A DNA stretch of 64,000 nt from Kocuria sp. cx-455 (lineage in GTDB: Bacteria; Actinomycetota; Actinomycetes; Actinomycetales; Micrococcaceae), in assembly GCF_014698015.1 (NCBI RefSeq), contig NZ_JACXBS010000007.1:186001-250000 (forward strand), read 5' to 3'. Shown here piece after piece: positions 54,711-63,678 of this stretch; the stretch's first letter is position 1; each line of letters starts with the position of its first letter. The notes beneath the pieces are model-generated. The model saw only the letters and a list, made by a program, of their open reading frames with translations. It was not told the origin of the DNA and searched no databases. The translations under genes were made by a program, and so were the position numbers.

Positions 54711-55424
54711 TCAGATCTCCGCGAACCTCACCACGGTGCGGCTGGCAACGGCCGCCACCGCTGTGACGATCAGTAGGCCCAGCGGGATGGTCCAGCGACC
54801 GAGTTCGGCCGCGAGCTCGAACCAGAAGTCAGGCCACGCCACGACGGCGGCGAGCAGGCCGAGAAGCAGTAGCACCACAGTCACCACGGAAATCACCGTC
54901 CAGATGACTCCGGCCGCGCGGTAGATACCGCCGAAACCCATGCCCGCGAACAAGCTCATGAGGCACATGAGGAACAGGGAGATCGCAACGATCAGCGGGT
55001 TGCCGTTGTCCATGGCCGTCACGGTCAAGTAGCTGATACCCACGCCGTAACCGGTCGCGGCTTCAATGGCCAGCAAGACGAGCCCCACGGCCACGACGAT
55101 CAACGACGTGACCATGAACCCCAGTGCGGTTCCGGCCCAGAAGTTGTGACGGGTGCTGCCGAAGGCCAGCGACCCGGCAAAACCGCGATTGGCGGTCAGG
55201 GCGCCGTGGGAGATCAGGAAGCCGGGGATCGCCCAGAAGACGGCCTGGTTGTATTTGAACCCCTCGCTGACCTCTGGCGGCAGCGGCAGACCGGTGCGAA
55301 TGCCGATGATCAACCCGATGAGGATCATGATCACGGCCACCATCAGCAGGATCGCCGGAGCGATCACGAACGAGTTGACCCTGTTGGTCAGGTAGAGCGC
55401 GAGGTTTCTCCGTACGTACTGCAT
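54711..55424 (-). CDS. ABC transporter permease-like membrane protein
   Basis: 237 residues from the ATG at 55424 (a GTG directly before is possible; the stop of the ATPase overlaps, TGATG). Six hydrophobic segments with a central FGSTRHNFWAGTALGFMVTS pattern, as in ABC-2-type permeases of Ytr/antibiotic-peptide transporters. Coupled to the ATPase upstream. The substrate is unknown. Confidence 0.82.
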   Translation of the reverse strand: MQYVRRNLALYLTNRVNSFVIAPAILLMVAVIMILIGLIIGIRTGLPLPPEVSEGFKYNQAVFWAIPGFLISHGALTANRGFAGSLAFGSTRHNFWAGTALGFMVTSLIVVAVGLVLLAIEAATGYGVGISYLTVTAMDNGNPLIVAISLFLMCLMSLFAGMGFGGIYRAAGVIWTVISVVTVVLLLLGLLAAVVAWPDFWFELAAELGRWTIPLGLLIVTAVAAVASRTVVRFAEI

Positions 55425-56371
55425 CACAAGCCCCTATCTGCATTGTCCGCCCCGCGCATACCGCGTGCGGCTACAAGTTCTTGCAAGGTGACCGGCTCCA
55501 CGGACACGTTGGCCTCGTGGGCGCGGCGGTGATCGCCGTCGGTCGCGGTGCCGTCCACGGTGACCGAGAGGATGTTGCCCAGCCGGTGCTCGCGAAGGAT
55601 CCGGCGACCACCGGCCAGTTCACGAACCACGGGCTCAAGGCCTCGCAGCACAAACGCACTGTCCCTGGCGTGATCGATGTCCGCGTCCACGGTTACCCGC
55701 CCGTCCTCCAGCATCACCACGTTCTCGAGCAGGTCCGACACCTCGTCGATCAGGTGGGTGGAAAGAATGACCGTGCGCGGATGCTCCGCCATGGCCCGCG
55801 CGAACTCCTCGTAGAACAAAGCCCGGTGGCCGGGGTCCAAACCCAGGTACGGCTCATCCATGAAGGTGTACGGAGCCCGCGAGGACAGGGCAATCACAAT
55901 CACCAACGCGCTGCGCTGGCCACGGGAGAGCTTCACCGCGCGCGTGCCCATGGGCAGCTGGAACCGTGAGGCCAACCGTTCAGCCAGCTGCGCATCCCAG
56001 TTGGGGTAGAACGTGGGGAGGATGCGCAGCAGCGAGGCGGGGGTATCGTCGTCGTGGAACTTCTGGTCCTCGTGAATGAAACACGTTCGTTCCAGGACCT
56101 TGGCGTTCTCCCGCGGATCCTCACCGTCGATCAAAATTTCGCCGGAGCTGCGGAACGTGTGATTCAGGATCACCGACATCAACGTGGTCTTACCCACGCC
56201 GTTCGCACCGAGCAGCCCGTGCACCCGATGGGGAGCGAAATCCACGGTGACGTCCTTCAGCACGTGCTTCTTGCCGAACGACTTGTTGAGGTTTCTGATC
56301 CGGATGCCCTGCTGGCCCGTGTCCCACGGTGTACCCGTTCGATGATCTGCCTGGAGAGTTTGGGAACTCAT
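55424..56371 (-). CDS. ABC transporter ATPase, YtrB-like
   Basis: 315 residues. Walker A GANGVGKTT (~55-63), signature LSRGQRSAL, Walker B YTFMDEP, and H-loop STHLIDE. The signature differs from LSGGQ by Arg for Gly. The C-terminal ~80 residues after the ATPase core are an extra domain. Belongs with the GntR regulator and permease in one operon, overlapping both. Ytr-type systems respond to cell-wall antibiotics; assumed by analogy. Confidence 0.9.
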   Translation of the reverse strand: MSSQTLQADHRTGTPWDTGQQGIRIRNLNKSFGKKHVLKDVTVDFAPHRVHGLLGANGVGKTTLMSVILNHTFRSSGEILIDGEDPRENAKVLERTCFIHEDQKFHDDDTPASLLRILPTFYPNWDAQLAERLASRFQLPMGTRAVKLSRGQRSALVIVIALSSRAPYTFMDEPYLGLDPGHRALFYEEFARAMAEHPRTVILSTHLIDEVSDLLENVVMLEDGRVTVDADIDHARDSAFVLRGLEPVVRELAGGRRILREHRLGNILSVTVDGTATDGDHRRAHEANVSVEPVTLQELVAARGMRGADNADRGL

Positions 56372-56730
56372 GGCGTGTCCTTTCTGATGAGCGCAACCAT
56401 GTCGTCGAGGGACAAACCCAGTCGCTGCGCCTCGGCCACGGCCGGGCGAATGAAGTCTTCGTTAAACGCCTTGCGGCGTTCCTCGCGCAAAATCTCGGGG
56501 CCGTCGGCAGCCACGAACGTTCCTATTCCACGACGCCGCGCCAGGACTCCCTGGTCGACCAACCGTCCCAGCGCCTTTCCCGCGGTTGCGGGGTTGATGC
56601 GGTAGAACGCCGCCAGCTCGTTGGTGGAGGGCACTGCCGAGTCCACCGGGTAATTGCCCTGCAGGATGTCGTCCGCAATCTGGTCAGCCAGGACCATGAA
56701 GATCGGGCGACCATCGTGTCTCGGTGTCAT
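56368..56730 (-). CDS. GntR-family regulator, YtrA subfamily
   Basis: 120 residues. Winged helix (~8-75; ILQGNYPVDSAVPSTNELAAFYRINPATAGKAL) followed by only ~40 residues, which is the short effector region that defines the YtrA subfamily. It probably represses its own operon; a perfect inverted repeat lies right upstream of the ribosome binding site. GGAGG precedes the ATG. Confidence 0.92.
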   Translation of the reverse strand: MTPRHDGRPIFMVLADQIADDILQGNYPVDSAVPSTNELAAFYRINPATAGKALGRLVDQGVLARRRGIGTFVAADGPEILREERRKAFNEDFIRPAVAEAQRLGLSLDDMVALIRKDTP

Positions 56731-56749
56731 GGCACCTCCTCTAGTTCCC

Positions 56750-56775
56750 TGGTTAATTACTTCACTAATTAACCA
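56750..56775 (-). promoter_or_regulatory. candidate GntR operator
   Basis: Perfect 10-bp inverted repeat TGGTTAATTA / TAATTAACCA (56750-56759 and 56766-56775) with a 6-nt spacer, about 20 nt upstream of the gntR start. It is far more AT-rich than its surroundings and fits a dimeric regulator site overlapping the promoter. Confidence 0.65.
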
Positions 56776-56830
56776 CTAAACCGATGAACCGTCAAGGGCA
56801 GTCGCACGCGAATTTGACAGACCAACCAAA

Positions 56831-56890
56831 TGATCCGGCCTTACTGCACGGTAGGCGGGGCTACTGTGCAGTAAGGCCGGATGAAATGGC
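56831..56890. repeat. palindromic repeat, copy 2
   Basis: Arms 56835-56854 and 56861-56880 pair with one mismatch around GCGGGG. Stem ends and flanks are identical to those of the copy at 54624-54680. It lies between the gntR promoter and the end of the lycopene elongase gene. No U-tract, so not a standard terminator. Confidence 0.85.
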
Positions 56891-56901
56891 GGGGCTCGGT
56901 G

Positions 56902-57771
56902 CTACTGGACCGCCACCCACCAGATGAGCAGCATGGTCACCAAGAAACCGGTGAGGTAGTTCAGCCACAAGAAGGTCTTCCACCCGGCATTGGCTCGGCC
57001 GGAATCGGCGTCCGTGACGGAACGGAAGCGCAGCACGTTCCCCAGGTACGGCACTGCCAGCAACGCCGCGAATTGCCCAGGCCAGTCGGTCAGTAGCATC
57101 AACACCCCGGCGCCGGCATACAGCAGAGCGGAAACCCACACCGTGGGTCGGGCACCGAGCACCGTGGCCACGGAAGCCAACCCGCCCTCACGGTCGGGAA
57201 CCACGTCCTGGACGGCCCCGAACATTTGCGAGGCCATGCCCCACAGGAAGAACCCGGCCAGCAGCGACCACAGTCCCAGGGTGAAGTCCGCGCCGGCCAG
57301 TACGAGTCCGTACACCGCCGGGGACACGAAGTGGGTGGCGGACGTCAGCGCATCCAGGAACGGCTTTTCCTTGAACCGCAGCCCCGCCCACGAGTAGGCC
57401 ACCACCGCGAACAGGGACACGGCGAGCACCGCGATCGACCACGGATTTCCGGTGGCCAGCGCCCAGCCCACCAGGACCACCACGAACGGGACCGGCACCA
57501 CACAGGACGCGAGTAGCACCGAGCGCCGCGCGGACCTGTCCACCACCGCGCCCTCCACACCGCCCTTGCGGGGATTGCGGAGGTCGGATTCGTAGTCGAA
57601 CACATCGTTGATGCCGTACATCGCCAGGTTGTAGGGCACCAGGAAGAACACTGTTCCGAGCACCACGAGCCACCACGGCAGCCCCCCGGTCAGCAGCACC
57701 GCCGCCGCGAACGGGTAGGCGGTGTTGACCCAGCTCAGCGGCCGGGAGGCCCAGAACAGTTTGCTAATCAC
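56902..57771 (-). CDS. crtEb: lycopene elongase (UbiA-type prenyltransferase), C50 carotenoid
   Basis: 289 residues. UbiA-type membrane prenyltransferase with the two Asp-rich motifs NDVFDYESD and DVVPDREGG and about eight membrane segments. It adds two C5 units to lycopene, giving flavuxanthin-type C50 intermediates. GTG start overlapping the cyclase subunit gene by 8 nt. Last gene of the carotenoid operon. Confidence 0.92.
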   Translation of the reverse strand: MISKLFWASRPLSWVNTAYPFAAAVLLTGGLPWWLVVLGTVFFLVPYNLAMYGINDVFDYESDLRNPRKGGVEGAVVDRSARRSVLLASCVVPVPFVVVLVGWALATGNPWSIAVLAVSLFAVVAYSWAGLRFKEKPFLDALTSATHFVSPAVYGLVLAGADFTLGLWSLLAGFFLWGMASQMFGAVQDVVPDREGGLASVATVLGARPTVWVSALLYAGAGVLMLLTDWPGQFAALLAVPYLGNVLRFRSVTDADSGRANAGWKTFLWLNYLTGFLVTMLLIWWVAVQ

Positions 57772-58165
57772 GCGTCTCCCGCGGGTTGTCGTGTGCAGTA
57801 CGGCCGCCCGTGCGGGCGCCCGGCTCGCGGTCGTCCGAGATGCCTCCGGGCACCCGCCCCGACGCTACCCGGCCACCCAAGAGTAGCCACAGCGCCGGTA
57901 GTAGGAGCACCCCGGCCAGGGGATACGCGAAGTCTTCGAGTGGCGCCAGCCCCACCTGTACCCCGGAAATGTTCTGATCCGTGTAAGTCATGATCCCCAC
58001 GGCGATCATCAGGTTGTCGAACACCGCCGTGAGCACGAACAGCAGCACGGTCGAGGCGCCCAACGCGCCCCAGAACAGCGGGCCCGGTCTGCGCAGCAGC
58101 ACCGCCACCACGAGCACCAGGGCGGCAAAGCCCAGAAAGATGAAGTTCACGTCCCAGTACGTCAC
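57764..58165 (-). CDS. crtYf: C50 carotenoid cyclase subunit (CrtYf/CrtYh type)
   Basis: 133 residues from a GTG overlapping the previous stop (GTGA). Three membrane segments, with FDNLMIAVGIMTY and LAPLEDFAYPLAGVLLLP, the hallmarks of heterodimeric lycopene-cyclase subunits. The last ~35 residues are hydrophilic and Arg/Gly-rich. Works with the subunit encoded just before it. Whether it forms epsilon or gamma rings cannot be read from sequence by eye. Confidence 0.88.
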   Translation of the reverse strand: MTYWDVNFIFLGFAALVLVVAVLLRRPGPLFWGALGASTVLLFVLTAVFDNLMIAVGIMTYTDQNISGVQVGLAPLEDFAYPLAGVLLLPALWLLLGGRVASGRVPGGISDDREPGARTGGRTAHDNPRETRD

Positions 58166-58500
58166 GGGCGGTCCCCCTCGGGCGAGCGCGAGCGCAACCA
58201 CCGCCACAGCACGGGCGCGCCCAGGATGTAGATCATGGTTTGGTAGCACAGGAACGCCAGGAAGAAGACCTCTTCGATCGGAAGCTCGGGTGCCACGAAG
58301 ATCCCCAGCGTGAGCGAGTTGTCACCGTGCCAGAAGAGCCCGTGGAAGATGGCCACCACGTCCCACGCGAGGAAGAACGCCACGCCGGCGACCAGCACGA
58401 TCCAGGCTCGCACCGGCGCACCCGACCAGAAATAGAGGTCCCAGCGGCGGTCGATCAGGGCGTAGCAACCAATGAACACGAGCAGCATCAACAGGTACAT
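58162..58500 (-). CDS. crtYe: C50 carotenoid cyclase subunit (CrtYe/CrtYg type)
   Basis: 112 residues, three membrane segments. LFWHGDNSLTLGI and LPIEEVFFLAFLCYQTM are the typical conserved stretches of the first subunit. Start ATG overlaps the crtI stop by 1 nt (TGATG). Confidence 0.88.
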   Translation of the reverse strand: MYLLMLLVFIGCYALIDRRWDLYFWSGAPVRAWIVLVAGVAFFLAWDVVAIFHGLFWHGDNSLTLGIFVAPELPIEEVFFLAFLCYQTMIYILGAPVLWRWLRSRSPEGDRP

Positions 58501-60083
58501 CAGGTGGTGCGCCCCCCGGGCGCCGTCTCCCGAACCGCGTCAAGCACCACTTCGGACGAGATGAGACACATGGGCACCCCGATTCCCGGCCGCACGGACG
58601 AACCCGCGTAGAACAGCCCCTTGACTCCCCCGTCGCTCACACCCGGCCGGAACAACGCCGATTGCGCGAGTGTGTGCCCGGGGCCGAGCAGAGAGCCGCG
58701 CCATGCGTTGACGGTGGACACGAAATCACCGGGGCCGTAGGTTCTGCGGACCACGATGCGTTCCGCCAGGTCTTCGATGCCTGCCCATCGGGCGAGCTGG
58801 GCCACCGCGGCATCGGCCACCTTTTCGACCTGCGGTGCGCCCGGCTGGTTCACCTCGCTCGTGTGGATCCCTCCCCGCCCCCAGTCGGGCACGGCCGGTG
58901 CCGGGACCAGGATGAACAGGTTCTCGTCCCCGTCCGGAGCGGCCCCCGGGTCGGTTGCGGAGGTCATACACACGTAAATGGACGTCTCGTCCGCGAGTTC
59001 CCTGCCCTCCGCTATCCGCGCAAAGTTGTCCGGCCAATCCGCCGTGAACAGCAGGTTGTGGTGGACCAGTTCGGGCAGCTTTCCGCGCACGCCCAGGCAC
59101 ACGAGCACACCGGAGGGTCCCGGGTCGCGGTGCTTCCAACGCGACTCGGGTGCGCGGAACGGCTGCGGGAGCAATTGAGTTTGTAGGTGGTGCAGGTCGG
59201 TCGCACCGACGACGACGCTCGCCGCCTCGCGCTCCCGGGTTCCGTCCGCCAGGCGGTACCGTACGCCGGTGACGGCGCCGCGGCGTCGTCGGCCGAGTGG
59301 CACCGCAAAACCGGACGAGCTCACGTCGATACCGGTGACCGTGGCGCCGGTGACGATGTCCACGCCGACCTCGCGGACGAGCCGTTCCATGGCGTCAACG
59401 AGCGCGGCGAACCCACCCTGCGGATACTGCACTCCGTCCGTGAGATCCAGGTGGCTCATCAGGTGGTACATGGCCGGGGCGGAATCCGGGGCCGCGCCCA
59501 GGAAGACCGCGGGGTAGCCCAGGACCTGCCGCTCGCGCGGGTCGGGGAACCGCTTGGCAATGTAGCCCTCCATCGAGTTGCTCAGCAGCGCGCCCAGCCG
59601 GGGCAGGTTCTTGAGCACCTCCGGAGTCATGAGCTCCCAGGGCTTGGTGAAGTTGGTGTACAGGAAGTACCTCTTGGCCAGCTCGTAGACCTCGGCACCG
59701 GACTGCAGATATTCCTTGAGCGCCGTTCCGGAACCCGGGTCGAGGTGCTCGAAAAGTTCTTCCGCTTCCCCGGACACCACGTCCACGGGGTGCGAATCAC
59801 GGTGCTGTTCGAAGAACGTGCGGTAGCCGGGGGTCAGCTTCTGCAGGTCCAGTTCCTGCTCGGCGCCGGATCCCATGAGGCGGAACCACCGGTCGATGAC
59901 CTCGGGCATGAGGTACCAGCTGGGTCCGGTGTCGAAGCGGAAGCCCTGGGCGGACCAGCGACCCGAGCGCCCACCGAGGATCTCTTGTTGCTCGAGCAGC
60001 AGGACGTCGTGGCCGTCCTTGGCCAGCAGGCCGGCCGTGGCCAGACCCGCGAATCCGCCGCCGATCACCACCGTGCGACTCAT
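58500..60083 (-). CDS. crtI: phytoene desaturase
   Basis: 527 residues. N-terminal FAD motif VIGGGFAGLATAGLLAKDGHDVLLLE; C-terminal flavin-amine-oxidase segment ending GLFYAGSSVRPGIGVPMCLIS. Converts phytoene to lycopene in four desaturations. Overlaps crtB by 4 nt. Confidence 0.95.
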   Translation of the reverse strand: MSRTVVIGGGFAGLATAGLLAKDGHDVLLLEQQEILGGRSGRWSAQGFRFDTGPSWYLMPEVIDRWFRLMGSGAEQELDLQKLTPGYRTFFEQHRDSHPVDVVSGEAEELFEHLDPGSGTALKEYLQSGAEVYELAKRYFLYTNFTKPWELMTPEVLKNLPRLGALLSNSMEGYIAKRFPDPRERQVLGYPAVFLGAAPDSAPAMYHLMSHLDLTDGVQYPQGGFAALVDAMERLVREVGVDIVTGATVTGIDVSSSGFAVPLGRRRRGAVTGVRYRLADGTREREAASVVVGATDLHHLQTQLLPQPFRAPESRWKHRDPGPSGVLVCLGVRGKLPELVHHNLLFTADWPDNFARIAEGRELADETSIYVCMTSATDPGAAPDGDENLFILVPAPAVPDWGRGGIHTSEVNQPGAPQVEKVADAAVAQLARWAGIEDLAERIVVRRTYGPGDFVSTVNAWRGSLLGPGHTLAQSALFRPGVSDGGVKGLFYAGSSVRPGIGVPMCLISSEVVLDAVRETAPGGRTT

Positions 60084-61027
60084 GAAACACCTCGCGATCC
60101 GGCACCGGAACCAATGCCCGCATCGGAGCGTGGCACCCGTCTGGATCCCGCGAGGACGCGCGTGGCAATGCGCGTCTTTACCGCGGTGGGCACGCTGATG
60201 CGCCGTTGGGCCAACGTGGCCGCGGGTACCGCGGCGATCCTGCGAGCCAGTTCGTGGAACAGGCCGTGGGCGAGCAGTACCGCGCGGCGGGCACGCCGGT
60301 CGAGCGCGAGGATCCCGGGTACGGCGGCGTCGAGGTCCGCGTGGAGATCGGCAAGCAACTCGTTTTTCTCGGCCTCGCCCAATTCGGCGGGGTCCGTGTC
60401 CGGGAAGTACGTGCGGCCCAGTTGATCATGATCAGCACCGAGATCCCGCAGGAAGTTGACCTTCTGGAACGCGGCACCCAGCCGGCGTGCGCTCGCGCGC
60501 AGCAGCTCGCGCTGATCGGGGGTGTCAGCACGCGTGCCGGGCAGGTCCATGAACACTTCCAGGCACATGAGACCAATGACTTCCGCGGAACCGTAAATGT
60601 AGGTTTCCAGCGACTCGGGGTCGTGTTCGGACACGTCCAGATCCGCGCGCATGGACGCGAAGAACGGCGCGGTGAGTTCACGGCCGAATTCGTGGCGGCG
60701 GGCGACATCGGCGAACGCGTGGACCACCAGGTTGGTCGAGAACCCGCTGGTCAGGCCCCGTTCCACCTCGGTTTCGAGTTCGTCCAGGGCCGCACGCACG
60801 GGACCCGTGGCCAGCCCGGCGGCAGAGGCGGTGCCGTCCACCACTTCATCGGCCACCCGCACCAGGGCGTAAATGCTGGAAATGTCCCGGCGGCACTCGC
60901 GGGGCAGTGTGCGGCACGCCCAGGAGAAGGATGTGGAGTACCGCCCGATGACCTGGCCCGCTGCCGCGGCGGCTGTGCGGGTGTACAGCGGCAGAGGTGC
61001 GCGCGAAGATACCTCGGGTCGAGTCAC
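60080..61027 (-). CDS. crtB: phytoene synthase
   Basis: 315 residues from a GTG. The two Asp-rich motifs are ALVRVADEVVD and LRDLGADHDQLGR; YSTSFSWACRTLP opens the enzyme. It joins two geranylgeranyl diphosphates into phytoene. 0-nt gap to crtE. Confidence 0.94.
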   Translation of the reverse strand: MTRPEVSSRAPLPLYTRTAAAAAGQVIGRYSTSFSWACRTLPRECRRDISSIYALVRVADEVVDGTASAAGLATGPVRAALDELETEVERGLTSGFSTNLVVHAFADVARRHEFGRELTAPFFASMRADLDVSEHDPESLETYIYGSAEVIGLMCLEVFMDLPGTRADTPDQRELLRASARRLGAAFQKVNFLRDLGADHDQLGRTYFPDTDPAELGEAEKNELLADLHADLDAAVPGILALDRRARRAVLLAHGLFHELARRIAAVPAATLAQRRISVPTAVKTRIATRVLAGSRRVPRSDAGIGSGAGSRGVS

Positions 61028-62188
61028 TTACTTCCTCCGATGCAGCACGTAATGACAAATGGCACTGAGCTCGGCGCGTTCTGCGTCCGGCAGCGGCAGC
61101 CGCTCCAGTGCGTCCTGGGCGTCGGCCACAAGTTCTGCGGCCAGTTTCACGGCCCTGGTCTCGGCCCCGGCTTGTGCCAGTGCCGCCTTGACCTGCGCCA
61201 CCGTGATGTTTCCGGCGGCGAATTCAACGAGTGCTTCGCGTGCGTGGGCATCCTGCATCCCGTGAGCCGTGAGCACGGTGGCCTTGCCCTCGCGCAGGTC
61301 CGCTTCGGTGGATTTTCCGGTCACTCGTGGGTCCCCGAAGGTTCCCAGAACGTCGTCCACCACCTGGTAGGCCACGCCGATCCGCGAACCCGCCCGCGCG
61401 AGGCGAGCGGCGTCCTCCTGGTTTGCGCCGGCCAGCAACGCGCCGGCCCTGAGCGGGGCCTCGAACGAGTAGGTGGCGGTCTTGAGCCGCTCCATGTTGA
61501 GGATGTCCTGCACGGCGGGGTGCTGCTGTCCGTAGCGATGCATGGACAGCAGCACGTCGTCCAGCTCACCGGCGGCCGAGGCGGTCACAGCATCGAACAC
61601 CACTGCGGACACGGCTCGTGAGCGCACCGGATCGGTGGTGCACGTGGTGGCCAGTTGGAGGGCTCCGGCCAGCAGCAGGTCACCGCCGATGATCGCGACC
61701 GCCTCACCCAGGTGCTGGGCTTCCTCCGAGGGCGCCCCTACACTGTGCGCGTCCCTGCGGTAGAGCTCCCCCACCGTGGGCCGCCCGCGACGCACGGGAT
61801 CGCGGTCGACCACATCGTCGTGCACCAGAAGCGCGGCATGCAGTAGCTCGAAGGACGCCGCCAGGCGGACACACTCGGGATCGGGGGCGATGCGGGCGTC
61901 GCCAGACATCTCGGGATCGGGGCGCCCATCGAAAGCCCGCCAGGCCAGGCGTGTCAGACGCGGTCGCAGCAATTTTCCGCCCGTGACCTGCTCACGAATC
62001 CGCGAGCGCAATACCGGAAACCCGGGGCTGCATCGAATCGTGCCCCTGAGGCCGTCGAAATAGGCGTCCAGTTCTTCCGTCACCGCCACGCAGAAGTCGT
62101 CCCACCCGGGATCGGAGGTGGCAACCGCCCCGCCGCGCAGTGGCACGGGAAAAGGCTGATGGGTTTCGGTCAACCGTGAAGAGCTCAT
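61028..62188 (-). CDS. crtE: geranylgeranyl diphosphate synthase
   Basis: 386 residues. First Asp-rich motif LLVHDDVVDRD (about residue 121), second VVDDVLGTFGD. The N-terminal ~50 residues extend past the usual start. Provides the C20 precursor, and perhaps the prenyl donor pool used by crtEb. ATGA overlap with the regulator gene. Confidence 0.93.
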   Translation of the reverse strand: MSSSRLTETHQPFPVPLRGGAVATSDPGWDDFCVAVTEELDAYFDGLRGTIRCSPGFPVLRSRIREQVTGGKLLRPRLTRLAWRAFDGRPDPEMSGDARIAPDPECVRLAASFELLHAALLVHDDVVDRDPVRRGRPTVGELYRRDAHSVGAPSEEAQHLGEAVAIIGGDLLLAGALQLATTCTTDPVRSRAVSAVVFDAVTASAAGELDDVLLSMHRYGQQHPAVQDILNMERLKTATYSFEAPLRAGALLAGANQEDAARLARAGSRIGVAYQVVDDVLGTFGDPRVTGKSTEADLREGKATVLTAHGMQDAHAREALVEFAAGNITVAQVKAALAQAGAETRAVKLAAELVADAQDALERLPLPDAERAELSAICHYVLHRRK

Positions 62189-62712
62189 GCGCGCTCCTCC
62201 CCGGTTGCCAGGGGTTCCCCGGGATCCGCCGGTTGCGCGGCCCGGGTGGGTCGATCCCGGAGTTCGTCGCGGTAGCTCTCCATACTGGCCGCGGTTCCCG
62301 TGAGAAATGACAGGACCGCGGCACGCCCGCGCTCATCGAGCTTCTCCAGTTCTTCCTCGACCATGCTCATCATGGGGTACACGTGCTCCATGGTCGTGGC
62401 GCGGGACGCGTCCACCGCCCGAATGATCATGCGGCGGCGGTCATCGGGATGGGGCTCACGCACCGCGTGCCCCGCCCGAACCAATCGATCCACCACTGCC
62501 GTGGCCGCCGCACTGGTGATGTGAAGCGCGCGAGCCAGCTCGGTGGGGCCCATGGGGTGGCGCATCAAGATGGCCATCGCGTGATAGTCGGTCTCCTTGA
62601 GACCCATGATCCTGCGAACCTGATAGCCGATGTCGTCATTGACGCGCACCACGCGGCGCAGCTCGCGGCTTTGAGGGCTGACGACATCGGGTCTGAACCG
62701 CGACTCAGCCAT
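62185..62712 (-). CDS. MarR-family regulator of the carotenoid operon (CrtR-like)
   Basis: 175 residues. Winged helix: MGPTELARALHITSAAATAVVDRLVRAGHAVREPHPDDRRR-type arrangement at ~55-100. It is the first gene of the carotenoid operon and overlaps crtE by 4 nt, so it likely controls its own transcription. In Corynebacterium a MarR-type CrtR, reported to respond to geranylgeranyl diphosphate, represses crt genes but is divergent. ATG at 62712; a TTG one codon earlier is possible. Confidence 0.88.
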   Translation of the reverse strand: MAESRFRPDVVSPQSRELRRVVRVNDDIGYQVRRIMGLKETDYHAMAILMRHPMGPTELARALHITSAAATAVVDRLVRAGHAVREPHPDDRRRMIIRAVDASRATTMEHVYPMMSMVEEELEKLDERGRAAVLSFLTGTAASMESYRDELRDRPTRAAQPADPGEPLATGEERA

Positions 62713-62724
62713 CAAGAACCTCGA

Positions 62725-62741
62725 AATTCTAGGAATTAGAA
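62725..62741 (-). promoter_or_regulatory. candidate MarR operator and -10 of the crt operon
   Basis: Inverted repeat TTCTA-N5-TAGAA (62727-62741), overlapping AATTC-TAG-GAATT (62725-62737). On the minus strand the second half of the longer repeat lies inside TAGAAT (62726-62731), a good -10 about 14 nt from the start codon. Binding here would block transcription. Confidence 0.55.
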
Positions 62742-62817
62742 AAGTTGATCACCATGATGCTTGAAAAGCCTGTGAACTGTCCAACGCGAGAAGGCATGTC
62801 TGACTGGTGGTTCCACC

Positions 62818-63678
62818 TCAGCGCACCCGTTGCAGAGCATCCAGCACGGCGTTCCCGTAGCCGCCACCAAAACGGATCGCGTGCACCAGTAACGGCGGCA
62901 CCTGGTACCACGGGACACGTTCGCGCCAACCGTCGGCCAGGGGGTAGACCTCGTCGTAGGCGGTGAAGCACGCTTCACCGAACCCGCCGAACAGCAGCAT
63001 CATGGCCACGTCGTATTCACGATGCCCGTAGAACGAGGACGGGTCGATCAGCCAGTTGCGGCCGTTGGCATCGATCACCCTGTTACCGGCCCACAGGTCA
63101 CCGTGCAGCAGACTGGGCGGCTCGACCGGCCCGGCCAGTTCGGCCGCACGGGGCGCCAGTTCAGCCAACAGGTCCGACGCCGCAGGGTCCAGTTTTCCCG
63201 TGTCGACCGCCGTGCGTAGCAACGGTTCGATCCTGCGATGCAAGAGAAAATCGGCCCAGTCGTCGGTGGGTGAGAGATCCACCGGGAACGAGCCGATACG
63301 CTGCGGCAGCTGGGGGTCCAGGGCGCCGAAGTGGGGCGCATCCGCGCGGTGGATCCAGGCCAGGCCGCCGCCGCATTCGGCTTCGGTCGTGGACCCGCCC
63401 GCGCCGTTGGATTCGTCGATCCATTCCAGGACCAGACCCTGATTGCTCACGCGGAACACGCGGGGGACGGACACCTCCGCCGGTGCCGCCGCGCGGAGCG
63501 CTTCCAGGCCGGCCGCCTCCAACTTGAGCACACCGGCCGGCGCGTCGAGCATGGTTTTGGCGAACAACGGCCCGTCAGGGGTGTCCAGGCGATACGCGGC
63601 GGCCGTGTCCCCACCGCTCAGCGATCGCACTCCCGTGACGTCAAGGTCGGCAACGAGGTCTTCGGGCAACTGGTCCAT
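62818..63678 (-). CDS. fructosamine-3-kinase family protein
   Basis: 286 residues. Aminoglycoside-phosphotransferase-like fold: LFAKTM with the ATP Lys, LLHGDLWAGN with the catalytic Asp (~residue 195) and LIDPSSFYGHREYDVAMM for metal binding. The family phosphorylates sugar-amine adducts so they fall off proteins, or small-molecule ketosamines. Bacterial substrates are mostly unknown. Stands alone; divergent from the riboswitch. Confidence 0.88.
   Translation of the reverse strand: MDQLPEDLVADLDVTGVRSLSGGDTAAAYRLDTPDGPLFAKTMLDAPAGVLKLEAAGLEALRAAAPAEVSVPRVFRVSNQGLVLEWIDESNGAGGSTTEAECGGGLAWIHRADAPHFGALDPQLPQRIGSFPVDLSPTDDWADFLLHRRIEPLLRTAVDTGKLDPAASDLLAELAPRAAELAGPVEPPSLLHGDLWAGNRVIDANGRNWLIDPSSFYGHREYDVAMMLLFGGFGEACFTAYDEVYPLADGWRERVPWYQVPPLLVHAIRFGGGYGNAVLDALQRVR

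Noticed and set aside
54624-56890. Insertion sequence or composite transposon bounded by the palindromes
   Set aside because: No transposase and no target-site duplication seen; the enclosed genes are a normal regulated ABC operon.
59187-61621. Two plus-strand frames opposite crtI, crtB and crtE
   Set aside because: Overlap strongly supported carotenoid genes; composition typical of shadows.
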